A stretch of DNA of 64,000 bases. It comes from Bifiguratus adelaidae. Taxonomy: Eukaryota; Mucoromycota; Endogonomycetes; Endogonales. How positions within the stretch are numbered: the first letter of the stretch is position 1; every line of letters begins with the position of its first letter. The notes beneath the pieces were generated by a model. That model saw only the letters and a list, made by a program, of their open reading frames with translations, was not told the DNA's origin and did not search any database. The stretch spans positions 274,965-338,964 of the forward strand of contig MVBO01000007.1 of assembly GCA_002261195.1 (NCBI GenBank), read 5' to 3'. A program made the position numbers and the translations under genes. This document shows positions 45,977-57,060 of the stretch, piece after piece.

Positions 45977-48033
45977 ATGATCCGTTTTGCTTGTGTGCTA
46001 CTACTACTACTTGTTTGGTGCCTCTCGACAACCGCAGATGTAACTGATTCCACAACAGCAAGTGGAGGCACCATGCGCTACTCTCACTTCCCTAATTTCG
46101 GATTGAATTCCACGGCTGTTGCGGGAAAAACCTTCGGCTGTATTTTTAACGTGAATCTAACACTCCCACAACTCCAGTAAGTGTGAATTTATTGCCCGCT
46201 TCTACGAGCGTTAATCGCGTTCTACAGCGGTAATTTGGAACAGGTGCACATGGAAGCATATAAATGAGCCAATATGTTAACGGTGACATTGTGAGACTTA
46301 TGCCACGCCTCTAGTCTATACGCCTAGAGGTAAATCGCAGCAAGTGCTAGTTGTAGCAACAATGCAAAACAATGGTGAGTATTCCGCCAGTTCAGCGAGT
46401 TCAGAATATGTCGGGTGACCACTGACGACTATAGTGTACACGTTGGATGCTGCAAATGGTACTATCTTAGCCAAACAAAACTTGGGACCACCGTTCAACA
46501 CCGCCGCAAGTATTATATCCCACATACTTGCTGTCATGGCCAAGCTAACTTCGTTGGTCTCGCTAGGATTTTACAAAACCTGCTTGCGGAGACATCGCCC
46601 CATATGTGGGCGTAACAGGTATACCGGTGATTGACCCAAATACTGACACCGTTTACATGTGGTTGAAGGTGAGTCTGACCGGTCCAAGCTTGATGTGTAT
46701 TTTGACACTATCTTAGACTTATAAAAAGGGAACTTCAGGATTCCACAATGCTCGATACCAGTTACATGCTCTACATGTCATGAACTTGACTGAGAGAACC
46801 AGTTTCCCATACGATCCCGAAGATATCATTGCCGATAACGATCCCACAGTGTATTTCATAGGCGGCATTGTTCTTCAGCGTCCTGCATTGCTTTTGGACA
46901 ATGGCGTCATCTACGGTGCTTGGGGAAGTCACTGGTAAGTCCTAAGATCGGAACACCGTATACCTTAGACACGGAATCAACCTCTGTTTGAACAGCGATC
47001 ATTACAATTACACGGGTATGGTCATTGGCGTCGACACTAATGCAAAGAAGAAGGCTTTTTGGGTTGCGGAAGCAGGCTCTAAACGTACTAAAGGGAGCGG
47101 GTGAGTCAGTCTAATTGTATCTATGGAATCGACTCTGAAACACCGTTCAGCATCTGGATGGGAGGTTGTGGATTGTCTTCCGATGGAACAGGTCGCTTCT
47201 ATGCCGTCACAGGTAACGGTGACACTAGTGTCACAACGCGCACACCAGGCAAAAATCCTGGGAAAATTCTTGAAGCTGTCGTTGCGTTGAACATCAGCAA
47301 AATAAACGGCAAGCTGTCTGCGACAGATTTTTTCGAACCATACAATTATACTCGGTTTCGCGATACCGACCTTGGATCGGGCGGATTGACACTTCTGCCT
47401 TCGCAATATTTTGGTACAAAGACGATTCCAAATATAGGTGTCGTTTCTGGTAAATCTGGCCACATTTATATCCTGGATGCAGATCACCTAGGCGGTTATC
47501 AAACCGGTCCCAATCATGGTGACGGTGTCTTACAACGTATTTTTATTGCCGGCGCCAGCTCATATGCGGAAGCCTCAGCATATCCTGAAGGTGGCTATCT
47601 TTATCTCAACATGTTTGGCAAGAATACCCAGGTCTTCAAGTACGTAGTAGGGCTAAAGCAGTAAGGATTACGAAACACAAGGCTGATGTTTTGCTTTAGA
47701 TATGGTCTGAACAAGGGCGTGCCACAATTTCATCTCGTAGGTGAAGGACAAACGAAAGTCAATCGGTTGGCCGGTTCTCCCCAAATCACATCTGTAAATG
47801 GTCAAAGTGCGTCGCTTTGGTACACCGACGTGGGTGGATTCCTGTATGTCTACGATGCCGTGCCGGTCAAGGGCATCTTGCCTATGATTCGCTCATGGAA
47901 TCTGACTGCTAAACATCCTCAGCCTGTCAATAAGTTTGTTCGACCTGCTATTGGCAATGGTCATGTGTACATCGCTACGTCGGACGCACGTGTCATTGGC
48001 TTTGGGTTGGGGTCGAAGCCCGGAATGTGTTAG
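45977..48033 (+). CDS. Secreted quinoprotein-like (PQQ-repeat) beta-propeller
   Basis: Nine exons: 45977-46176, 46228-46243, 46296-46374, 46435-46532, 46567-46668, 46717-46934, 46996-47100, 47151-47639 and 47700-48033. The sum is 1641 nt, or 546 residues. Signal peptide: FACVLLLLLVWCLSTTA. Propeller blades show the PQQ-enzyme repeats VYTLDAANGTILAKQNLG, CGDIAPYVGVTGIPVID, VIYGAWGSHC, GTGRFYAVTGNGD, GHIYILDADHLGGY and GGFLYVYDAV. Related proteins include polyvinyl-alcohol-dehydrogenase-like secreted proteins. No cytochrome c CxxCH is seen. Exon 2 is only 16 nt. The join between exons 4 and 5 needs a 34-nt intron (GTCATG, GCTAAC branch, CTAG acceptor) and is the least certain point. Confidence 0.83.
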
Positions 48034-48099
48034 GATTCGCGGTTTTTCGTCGGATTTCAAGTACAATGGAGGTCTAAAACATGCAATAAAGACAGGTAA

Positions 48100-48640
48100 T
48101 ATACCTTAATGCTCCTAGAGCAGAGATCGGAGCAATAAGGGACCAGGAACGGTCTGGCCGAGGAAAACCTCGGCGTTAAAGCACAACCGTGAGAAACAAC
48201 TCCCGCGGAGGGAAAGACGAGCTGGTAGATGGTAGAGCTAGCCAGGTAAGTGGACAAGTTGGTAGTAAGGAACCTTGGGAGGGGGGAAGGCCCAAGGCCA
48301 AGCAGGTAGGCAGCAGAAGCGGCGGATGCAACAGAGTGTGCTCCACAAGGAAAAACTAGGAAACGGCACAAGGACCAGTACAAATGAGTCGAGAACAGCA
48401 GTGATAGAAGGAGCGAAGAACACGGCGTATGGTGGTGGTCAGGTAAGCAAGAGCAGGGCTCCAGCGAGCACATAAGGAATGAGTGATCGACGATGACTGG
48501 TAAAGGATCGGCAGAGCCGTGTCGGAGAATGTTATAAATTAGCAAAGGTTGAGCATAAGACTTACCGGACTTCGGACTCCCAGTTCGGTGGCGGTGGGAC
48601 GGCCACCGAGGCCAGGTAATCCGGAGATGCAAGGCGACTC
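48100..48640. other. Hairpin-rich, strand-biased intergenic segment
   Basis: The plus strand is purine-rich. Perfect stems include a 7-bp stem with AAAA loop at 48157-48174 (GCCGAGG/CCTCGGC) and a 7-bp stem at 48273-48297 (CCTTGGG/CCCAAGG). A minus frame is open from 48632 to 48057 but begins without ATG and is low-complexity. A structured noncoding RNA or a repeat remnant are both possible; I recognise neither. Confidence 0.3.
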
Positions 48641-48832
48641 TTGATATGATTAAATGCCAGGGTCATATTGCCTGTTATTCAGGAGCAGATCAGTGACCGT
48701 ATAGGAGGATCGCTTCGGCGCCGGGATGTTCTGCCGATCCTGTAAAAGCAGGCCATCAGTATCCATATTGGGTATAGTAAAGCTATCTAATAGGCGACAA
48801 GCAGTCATAGACAATCGTTCAAGCACATTTCG

Positions 48833-49117
48833 ATGGCTCTCCTACACCATCCAGCGGACGATTTGGCACTAGAAACCCGCAACCAGAGCGCTGAAGAAGT
48901 GATGCATGCCTTCTATTACACCTACATCGAGAAGGGAGATGAAAATGAGTTGATCGATGTCAACGAGGCCGCTTGTCAAATGGCATGAGATGATACGCGC
49001 CTGTTTGCAAGAAATTGCAAGTTTCCAACTGCAAACAGGCTATAAGGTTAGTTCATAGTCCATATGCTTTTCACGACTGATCTAACACGACCACAGTACT
49101 ATGTGACATATCGGTAG
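48833..49117 (+). pseudogene. Short protein-like reading, probably degraded
   Basis: An ATG at 48833 opens a 51-codon frame with good coding character (SAEEVMHAFYYTYIEKGDE). It then continues in a neighbouring frame as WHEMIRACLQEIASFQLQTG up to a plausible GTTAGT donor at 49047 and a CACAG-bounded last exon ending at 49117. The frame change is not explained by a good intron. No family is recognised. It may be a decayed gene or a poorly assembled one. Confidence 0.3.
48999..49040. repeat. 11-bp perfect inverted repeat
   Basis: GCCTGTTTGCA at 48999-49009 pairs exactly with TGCAAACAGGC at 49030-49040 across a 20-base loop. Confidence 0.6.
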
Positions 49118-49922
49118 AGATGGACAGGCGCCGATCCCTTTCACAGGTAAGGTCCGAAGATGATTTACCACTATTCACCCACATTCTGAATCTCACATAT
49201 GGCGAAACGTTAAAACTAAGTCAGCTGTGGCTCCAGATGTATGAAGGCCTGTGACGGACAGGTAAGGGTGTTGTCGGTTGATAAAGAGGATTGAGGAGCG
49301 CGTAAGACATAATTCTCTATTGCAAAGTTTCTGTTTATCTCATGATAGAGATGATTATCCCTTCTCGTTCTATGTATAAACTATTGTTTCTAAGATGAGG
49401 CTTTGTTGGATGTCCTTGCATTGCCATTGACTTGTAGATTACGCCATGGCTTAGTGTCAGGCTTTGGAGTTAATTGTGGATGCATCATAGCTTGACATAT
49501 TAGATGTGTATCAATAGATGCGCCTATGTAAGCGTATTGTCTGAAGCCATGTCCTAATTTAGCTATAGATCTGACTCGTTCATTCATTAAGACGCGTTGA
49601 TGTACATTATATTACGTAATCTATAACTCTATGCGACATGAGTGTATACGCATGGGATTATTCGGTTAAGATATTCTATTTTCAGGAAAGTAGCGGCATT
49701 GGCGTAAAAGAGGGCGCGCTTCATTGCTAAATATATCGTTGAAGGCGATGCCAGTAACGCCTAAGACAATCAATGCAATGCGACCGGATTGGAAGTATGT
49801 ATGCAGAATTCTGTCTGACGAAAACACATATATATCAGCAATACATCATGGAAAAGGTGTGTACAAGAAGTACAACCCAATTTTCTCAAGCATTACCAAC
49901 TTCTCGAACCACCTCGTCGGGT
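49118..49922. other. AT-rich gene-poor stretch
   Basis: About 800 bp, clearly more AT-rich than its surroundings. A minus-strand frame (49390-49587; ATG at 49587) encodes 65 residues with AT-biased codons and no recognised domain. No firm gene. Confidence 0.35.
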
Positions 49923-51148
49923 ATGAACCAAGCAAACGCGCGTACATTCGCTTGCCTTGTCTTCTTTTGGATGGCACTTTTGCCCTTCGTACTTGCGCAA
50001 GCGACGCCAAACCTCGTGCCCCTTTGTGGTAACCAGAAATCCTGCAAGGATTGCGCATCTCAAGCATCTTGCGTATGGTGAAACGATCAAAAACAATGTC
50101 TCGATGCAGCTGATTTGGGAAACGCCGCCCAAACTTGCTACAGTGGTGGAGGAAATAGCTTGGTTCTTGTGGAATATGGATGTAGAACCTGCCACTAGTT
50201 CGCCGAGCGCTGAAAGCCTAGGTCTTGAACTTCTAGCTTACTAGTTATGGCTTTGTCATTATCGAAATGAAACAACGTTCTGTAGGATCATCAGCGCTAT
50301 GGTTTACGGTAGTATAAGTTCTGAGACAGGGATCTGCCACGTGCCTATGGCGCAACATCGACGGAGTGGCTCGTACCCTAAGAACGCAGTAGTCCTTCAT
50401 GCTCCTCGTGTCATTTGCCGAGGTATGGATGCCTCACTTTTGGAGACGGCGCTATGCACGATCCATTTTGTTTGCTGTCAATAAATCTTATCTCCGTGGT
50501 TGTGCAGCACACCGTTAGATAGCCTATGTAACGAGACGCATCGTGTCCGACTTTTAGAGACGGCTGATGTTAGGTGCTATAATTAGCGTGCCTTCGCATG
50601 GTGGCTGGGGTAATATTGAAACCCGTAGCAGCAAAGCCCTATTGACATGCTTGACGCCTTCTCCCTAATTCCTATGCTGTTCCTGAGACGGACCTCCGTG
50701 CTCTATAAATTTGGTACAAAACTCTGCCAAGTATAGCACGAGGGCGTAGGTTGGCACATTAATTTCTCACAGACATTATGCAAGATATTACAGCCCGGAA
50801 ACAGGAGTGAAACAAGATCCGCACGAGCTTCCTCATAAGGTTCCTACGGCAGCCACGTTCTGGAAGCAAACGTTAGCGGAGCAGCAGTGCTTCGCGTGGT
50901 CAATCATGGCCATTGTCGACGCAAAGGAATATATTTCCACCGACTTGCGAATGAAAGGCGCCTCAACGGATTTTATCCTGTATAATCATCTTGATCCCAT
51001 GTTATCGGCTTGCAGGCGACTTGCTTCTTGGCGTTGCTTCGGTGTGTCCATGCTCACCATTGCATTGCAATGCATGGTCATAGCCATCATCTTGCAAAAC
51101 GGCTGTATCGATAAGACAATTGGATCCATCGAGTTACTGCATCTGTAA
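49923..51148 (+). pseudogene. PSI-domain secreted/membrane protein, interrupted
   Basis: An ATG at 49923 starts a clear signal peptide (FACLVFFWMALLPFVLAQA) followed by a plexin-semaphorin-integrin cysteine pattern (CGNQKSCKDCASQASCVW). At 50079 a TGA stands where the family expects Cys. The same frame then continues with sensible PSI-like sequence (QKQCLDAADLGNAAQTCY, then GCRTC) to a TAG at 50196. Further on, the frame from about 50774 to 51148 reads a Trp/Arg-containing domain and one membrane helix (FGVSMLTIALQCMVIAIIL), as expected for the C-terminal half of such proteins. The connecting exons were not found. Read as a host gene that is damaged, mis-assembled, or uses recoding. Confidence 0.42.
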
Positions 51149-51767
51149 GCAAATCCACCCTTTGTCAAATCGGTTTTTCCACGACCGCGGGCTCAGGTAC
51201 AAGCTCGTTGACATCTTAACTGAGGGTGAGACGGCCTTTACATTCCTAGAGCCGGAAGTAACTTTAACGCAGACGCGAGATCAGCAAATAATAGTGAGCA
51301 TTTCAATGACTGAAAGGATGACATACGGACCAGGATCGGTCTTGTTGAGACTCAGAGAAAAATCCTTGATTTCGAGATTGGTTCGTCCATCCTCGGAGTA
51401 TCTGAAACTGTTCGCTACGATGGCAATTGCAATAGGCACAGTACAAGCAGCGCCGAGACCCTGAGTTGTTCGGTTGAATAAAGGAATGTGATCTGCTGTC
51501 GTTCACGTCGCGTACACGCACTGTGTTCATCAACCCATCGTTGACGAAACAAACCAGCCTGTAAAACCATGTGTGTCGATCAACCTCTTGCTAATGAGAC
51601 CAACACCATCCATGGATGTGAAGGATGAGCGTGAAATAGGAACCGAGGAGGTCGGTGAGAAGGACTCCTAAGCGGAGCAGGAGAAAGAAGATCACATCCA
51701 CGAGGGTGACTAGATGAAAGAGGCACAGATTGAACATGCCGGACTACCATGGACCCATTGGCAGCAC

Positions 51768-52559
51768 NNNNNNNNNNNNNNNNNNNNNNNNNNNNNNNNN
51801 NNNNNNNNNNNNNNNNNNNNNNNNNNNNNNNNNNNNNNNNNNNNNNNNNNNNNNNNNNNNNNNNNNNNNNNNNNNNNNNNNNNNNNNNNNNNNNNNNNNN
51901 NNNNNNNNNNNNNNNNNNNNNNNNNNNNNNNNNNNNNNNNNNNNNNNNNNNNNNNNNNNNNNNNNNNNNNNNNNNNNNNNNNNNNNNNNNNNNNNNNNNN
52001 NNNNNNNNNNNNNNNNNNNNNNNNNNNNNNNNNNNNNNNNNNNNNNNNNNNNNNNNNNNNNNNNNNNNNNNNNNNNNNNNNNNNNNNNNNNNNNNNNNNN
52101 NNNNNNNNNNNNNNNNNNNNNNNNNNNNNNNNNNNNNNNNNNNNNNNNNNNNNNNNNNNNNNNNNNNNNNNNNNNNNNNNNNNNNNNNNNNNNNNNNNNN
52201 NNNNNNNNNNNNNNNNNNNNNNNNNNNNNNNNNNNNNNNNNNNNNNNNNNNNNNNNNNNNNNNNNNNNNNNNNNNNNNNNNNNNNNNNNNNNNNNNNNNN
52301 NNNNNNNNNNNNNNNNNNNNNNNNNNNNNNNNNNNNNNNNNNNNNNNNNNNNNNNNNNNNNNNNNNNNNNNNNNNNNNNNNNNNNNNNNNNNNNNNNNNN
52401 NNNNNNNNNNNNNNNNNNNNNNNNNNNNNNNNNNNNNNNNNNNNNNNNNNNNNNNNNNNNNNNNNNNNNNNNNNNNNNNNNNNNNNNNNNNNNNNNNNNN
52501 NNNNNNNNNNNNNNNNNNNNNNNNNNNNNNNNNNNNNNNNNNNNNNNNNNNNNNNNNNN
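51768..52559. other. Assembly gap (792 N)
   Basis: Run of N. Open frames spanning it are artefacts. Coding-looking sequence on the right flank (minus strand, ATG at 52625, hydrophobic LFILLLISVVMDYWM) runs into the gap, so a minus-strand gene may lie inside. Confidence 0.99.
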
Positions 52560-53068
52560 CAGGTAGTTGGCGCTGCCGATCATCCAATAATCCATTACCA
52601 CTGATATCAGTAAAAGGATAAAAAGCATGCACAAAGATGCGCAGTTACGCCGCATCCCCGTTTTCTTACAGTTTTCTTTCGTTATGGTGGGAAAATAGTA
52701 ACCTCATAGGCTCACGACAGTGAGTTGAGGGTTGCCAAAAAATTCACAATGCGCCTTCGCAGACCACCCGCACGGATATTTTAAGTAAAAAGCGTAAAAT
52801 ATATTCGTTCTGCGGATAATCCAGCGCTGATGCCAATTCATATGTCAATCGCTTTGCTTATATAGATTAATCAATTAACAGTCACTCTCTTTGTTTGATG
52901 TGGGATGCGTGACTGCTAAGTAAGGATTTGAAAGGTGATCGGACTTCTGGCGTTGTTGCAGACGAGTCTAACGACGATCGGACGACTTGTTGTCGCCTAG
53001 ACGGAGCATGAAGGCATACGAGTTCTGTTTGGCGTGACGTTCTTATAGACAGGTGACTCTGTCGCGAC

Positions 53069-55839
53069 ATGCCGAAATATACGGTGCCAACATTGAGAGA
53101 CGACGTCCGTCGTCCGTATGCTCGGCCCGGAGCTCCACATGGCGCTTCACTGGGTCAGCAGCAGATCTCCACCGGCATGTCTGTTGCGCTGAGTAACCAG
53201 GCCGTTGCCCAGGCGATGGACCCGTCATTCTCGGGTCGAAACAGATACCCTTCCAACCATACGTTGCTCGTGGATAGAGGTATTGTTGGCGTTAACACGC
53301 ACGCATAGGATGGGCAGCAATCCAGTCGCCTCAGTCAATGTACCTGCCGTCACCGCCACTGTATACTGCCTCCATCTATCCGAACTCAGGCGGCATCCCT
53401 CACGACAATGCGATGAAATACAATCAACCTCACCCAGATACGATTCACATCTCAACCACATCACCTCATACGGGTATACCCGTAGTAATTGTCCCCAGCA
53501 ACTCCATGCTCGAGCTCGCCGCGCCAAATCCATTAAAACCGAAGGGGCTAGAAAATGGTACGGTACCGAGTTCTCAACAAGATATGAAAGAACCCTCGGA
53601 CAGTGTACGTCTTTCAGCAGCTACGGGCACTCGAGCCATTGTTACGGACACAGCATACATTTGGCCCGGCTGCTTCCACGATCATTCGTATTTTGCAAGA
53701 CGATAGCATATGGACTGCCCTGCAAGCGTCGTCCGATCCCGATTTTATGAAAGTATCACGGGAGGAAATGTCGGCGGCCAAGCTCTTGTTTAGAATTGGC
53801 AAGGTAACTTAATTCTCTATCTTGCTTATGATCGCATTGACATTCACATTTTTATCAGGCTGTCCGAGAATCCGCCGCAATAGGGGGTCTGTGGTCAGGT
53901 TGGAAGATACTCGATCTCATGTGTGAGGGTATGGGTCTGACGCGACTGAACGGTGTCAGTGGAGCTGGCACCTCCCTGGGAGGTAGATCACTGCAGCAGT
54001 GACTTCTGAACGACGCTCTAACAGGCTGTTGTGGTCAGATGCCATTTTTCGCTGGAAATTTGAACTCATGACAATGATGAGCAAAATACAGGCTCGGTCG
54101 ACGAGGACACGGGGTCGGCTACCCATTTCGGTTTTGCCAGCCGATAGGCTTGACTCTGTCAATGAGCAGAGATCGAAACCACTCGCTGTCGAGCAGGCGA
54201 GACCATCGGTACCAAACAACGTAACCTGGCAACCGGTAACAACCACAATACTACAGACAACGAACATACAACCCACCACAAACCCAACCCCAAGCACACC
54301 TCCAACGAACAACGGCAGCGCTCAGTCAACGGTCCAAACCCCGCCAATCAATGGCGTTGTGACGCTGCTTCCGGCTACTGACGTCTCGACCGTTGGCATA
54401 CCCCCCCAAAACTATCCGCCAGCTTTAGCACCGTCCGAATTTTGGCTGATACCCCTATGGTCGTGCTTTTTCCAGTACGTTCATCTCGATTTTCGAACCA
54501 ATCGGCGGTCATCCACCCATACCGAGTTCTTCGACGTCCCTCATGATGTATATCGCGCAGTTTGGAGAGCGGAAGGTGAAATAGTCAAGACTTTACTCAA
54601 AGCCCAACGATGCAATATCGAACGATTGTCTAATCCGTCTGTTCCCGTGAACTACAATGTCAGAGAAGTCGATGATCTCAGCAACAAGATCTGGGTGGCC
54701 TATTTCTTGACAGGCTCAAAAGGAAACAATGTAACCACAAATCAGTCTCGGATCAAATGCCAATGGCCTGCGAATCTGGAATTGAAGCTCAATGACCACA
54801 CGGTGGAATTCACCAAGGTACGTGTATGGTAAGCATGTGGTTCGATGGTGAGCTCATTCCAGTGAATGTATGCAGACACGCATCATACCCTCACCTGACG
54901 CGCCGGACGCCCGCCTAGCCGTCGGCAAAGACTCGATCGCTTACCTTCGACATAGCCTGGTGGAAGGAAGGAATAAGCTCGAAATGATTGATCCAACAGG
55001 TGCCATGGTACGTTTGCCCGGACGATCGCTCAACCTGCCTTTTTGCTTATCATGATTTAGAGAGACTATACCTTCTCGATCAGAATGTTGAAACTCGAAT
55101 CTGCCCATCGCATTGAACGAGAAGTGAATGATCGCAAGATACCCATGTCAGATAGCATTGCTCTATTGTCGGAGCTCTTTGCAAAAACTTCCCCCAAAAC
55201 CTCCAACACCGCCGCCGACAGGGATGCTTCGAAACCTGCAGTAACGAATGGTGCAGACGACAAGGTTGGTTCCAATGTCTCGCCTGCGAATTCGGAAAGT
55301 GAGGAGAATGCCCCAAAAGTGCTCTCTCAGCAAGTTCGGGTTTCCTTCTCTTGTCCAATCTCCATGTATCGGATGCAAATGCCGGTCCGTGGCATCCATT
55401 GCAAGCACGTGAATGTAGGTAGCAATGGATCATTCATGACCTTTGATCTTACTGTTTTCCCTTTAAGTGCTTTGATTTAAGGAGCTTCTTGCTGGTAAAT
55501 ACACGCCATTTGACATGGCGATGTCCGCACTGCTCCCAATCCCTCAATAGCACATCTCTGGCTCGGGACGAATACATGGAGCACCTTTTAGCCACCTTCC
55601 CGTCAAAGGTCAAAGATGTCATCATCGAATCCGACGGCAAAGCAAAGATTGCCGGCGATGGAACGGACAGCGAGGATGAAAATGACATGCCACTCAACGC
55701 GCTGGATTTCGAGGATCAGACCGAGATTCAAGTGCTAGGCGGCATGAAGCAGCGGAAAAAAGTGAAAAAGCAGAGAGCGTCGAGTGTACTTAGAGCACCG
55801 CCCTCGGTGATAGATTTGCTTAGTGATAGTGAAATATAA
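53069..55839 (+). CDS. SIZ1: SIZ/PIAS-type SUMO E3 ligase
   Basis: Nuclear SUMO ligase. Exons: 53069-53279, 53309-53557, 53604-53803, 53859-53952, 54039-54817, 54876-55007, 55061-55414 and 55468-55839. The sum is 2391 nt, or 796 residues. Domains: disordered N-terminus; a SAP-like helix pair (KILDLMCEGMGLTRLNG); PINIT region (HTEFFDVPHDVYRAVWR, then QWPANLELKLN and IIPSPDAPDAR); the SP-RING split by an intron, SFSCPISMYRMQMPVRGIHC with KHVNCFDLRSFL and WRCPHCSQSL; and an acidic tail ending in a SUMO-interacting motif (VIDLLSDSE). The first intron would be only 29 nt (53280-53308); an alternative donor upstream gives 129 nt. Later exons are firm. Confidence 0.88.
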
Positions 55840-56600
55840 TCCGGCTAGATGGCGGTTGAAAACTCGTTATTTTCCCCTTGGCGCATGGACAGTTGCCTTT
55901 TGGGGCACATGCGGCATTTCCGTATCAGTCAACTTTATTGTCTAGATTGTTAAAGATTAACGTTTGCTATCCTGGTCGTTCGACGCCAGCATCAAAAATA
56001 CCATAGATGAAGAGGATATACACAGCAGTGATACATTTTGGTCACAATTTACTTTTCCTTTTGTTCCCTCCCCAGCCCTTGCCACCCGCACAAGAAATTG
56101 ACAGAAGCCCCCCTACGTTGTCTCGGAACCTTGAGTGCCTTCAGGCAAGTGAAGCCGGCGAATACGATAGCACTTGTTGGAGACTCGCGCAATATTGCAA
56201 GCGATATCCACCGATACGGCTCCATAGCCTGGGAAATGCGTATCGCGCATTTTTAGAAAGACTCTACCCAGGTTGTTTGCGTTCTCTAGCTTGATTTGGT
56301 TGTTTCTGTCAAAAGGGATCATGAATTCCCGACCGAGGACAATCATCCATATTGCAGCCAGCTTGAAAAAGTGTATAGTGTTGTAGAGGTATACAAGCAA
56401 GGTATCTAGGTTGTCGACGAAAAGCGTTTCATCGGCGAGAGCGAGAGCGAGAGTAGGGCAAGTTAAAGAGACTGAGAGACCCCTAAAATATCTGGTATAG
56501 TGCATGTGCAACCTTCAAGCGTGTCCGAATAAGGGGCAGGCTGAATGGGCCACGCGGTGCATCATGCACCGACTTGTGGAACATTATTTGCACATGATAG
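55840..56600. other. Intergenic, SIZ to GNAT gene
   Basis: About 760 bp between convergent genes. A minus frame around 56113-56505 is open but has no recognised domain and overlaps equal-length frames on the other strand. A short GAGAGC repeat lies near 56438. Confidence 0.35.
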
Positions 56601-57038
56601 CTAGTGGCCGACGAAACGGTAGACATTCGTCATTCGCTGTGTAAAGCCTAGTGACTGATACAGCTGATTAGCCGAGTGGCGTTCTGGGCGACTTGTGAGG
56701 TCGATCGTGCCTTGCTTTGGCGCATGCTCGAGTAAGGTTTTAAGGAGGTGTTTGCCGTAGCCTTTGCCTCGGTACTTGTTATCGATAACCACGTCTTCCA
56801 CATGAGACCGAATACCCGTCATATGATATGACGTACTTAAGGTTGCCATACCGACCATCGCTCCATCCACATGTCTTGCAATGAGGACGATGACGGAGTC
56901 TTGCTGCGCTATTTGTAGAAGCACCTCCTCTGTGAGTGCGTTTGCTGTTTGTGAGAGCTGCCTGATGAGAACGTTGAGTTCATCAACGAGTTGTAGAGTT
57001 ACGTGCTGGGATAGAAGGCGTGAGATGTGGAGATCCAT
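56601..57038 (-). CDS. GNAT-family N-acetyltransferase
   Basis: An intronless 145-residue protein with the complete GNAT core. Motif D/A: HVEDVVIDNKYRGKGYGKHLL contains the acetyl-CoA pyrophosphate loop R-G-K-G-Y-G. Motif B: NQLYQSLGF. The small size and N-terminal strand order suit small-molecule or protein acetylation by GCN5-related enzymes; a resemblance to glucosamine-6-phosphate acetyltransferase (Gna1) is visible at low level. Starts 22 bp from the divergent small membrane protein. Confidence 0.85.
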   Translation of the reverse strand: MDLHISRLLSQHVTLQLVDELNVLIRQLSQTANALTEEVLLQIAQQDSVIVLIARHVDGAMVGMATLSTSYHMTGIRSHVEDVVIDNKYRGKGYGKHLLKTLLEHAPKQGTIDLTSRPERHSANQLYQSLGFTQRMTNVYRFVGH

Positions 57039-57060
57039 GGTGTGAAATCATTCGAGAACA

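Noticed and set aside
48057-48632. 191-codon minus-strand open frame
   Set aside because: No ATG at its start, low-complexity composition, no domain; more likely a by-product of biased base composition.
51580-52655. Long open frames of 280-350 codons around 51.6-52.6 kb
   Set aside because: They consist almost wholly of N and are artefacts of the gap.
56113-56505. Minus-strand frame of about 130 codons
   Set aside because: No recognised motif and comparable frames on the opposite strand; treated as intergenic.
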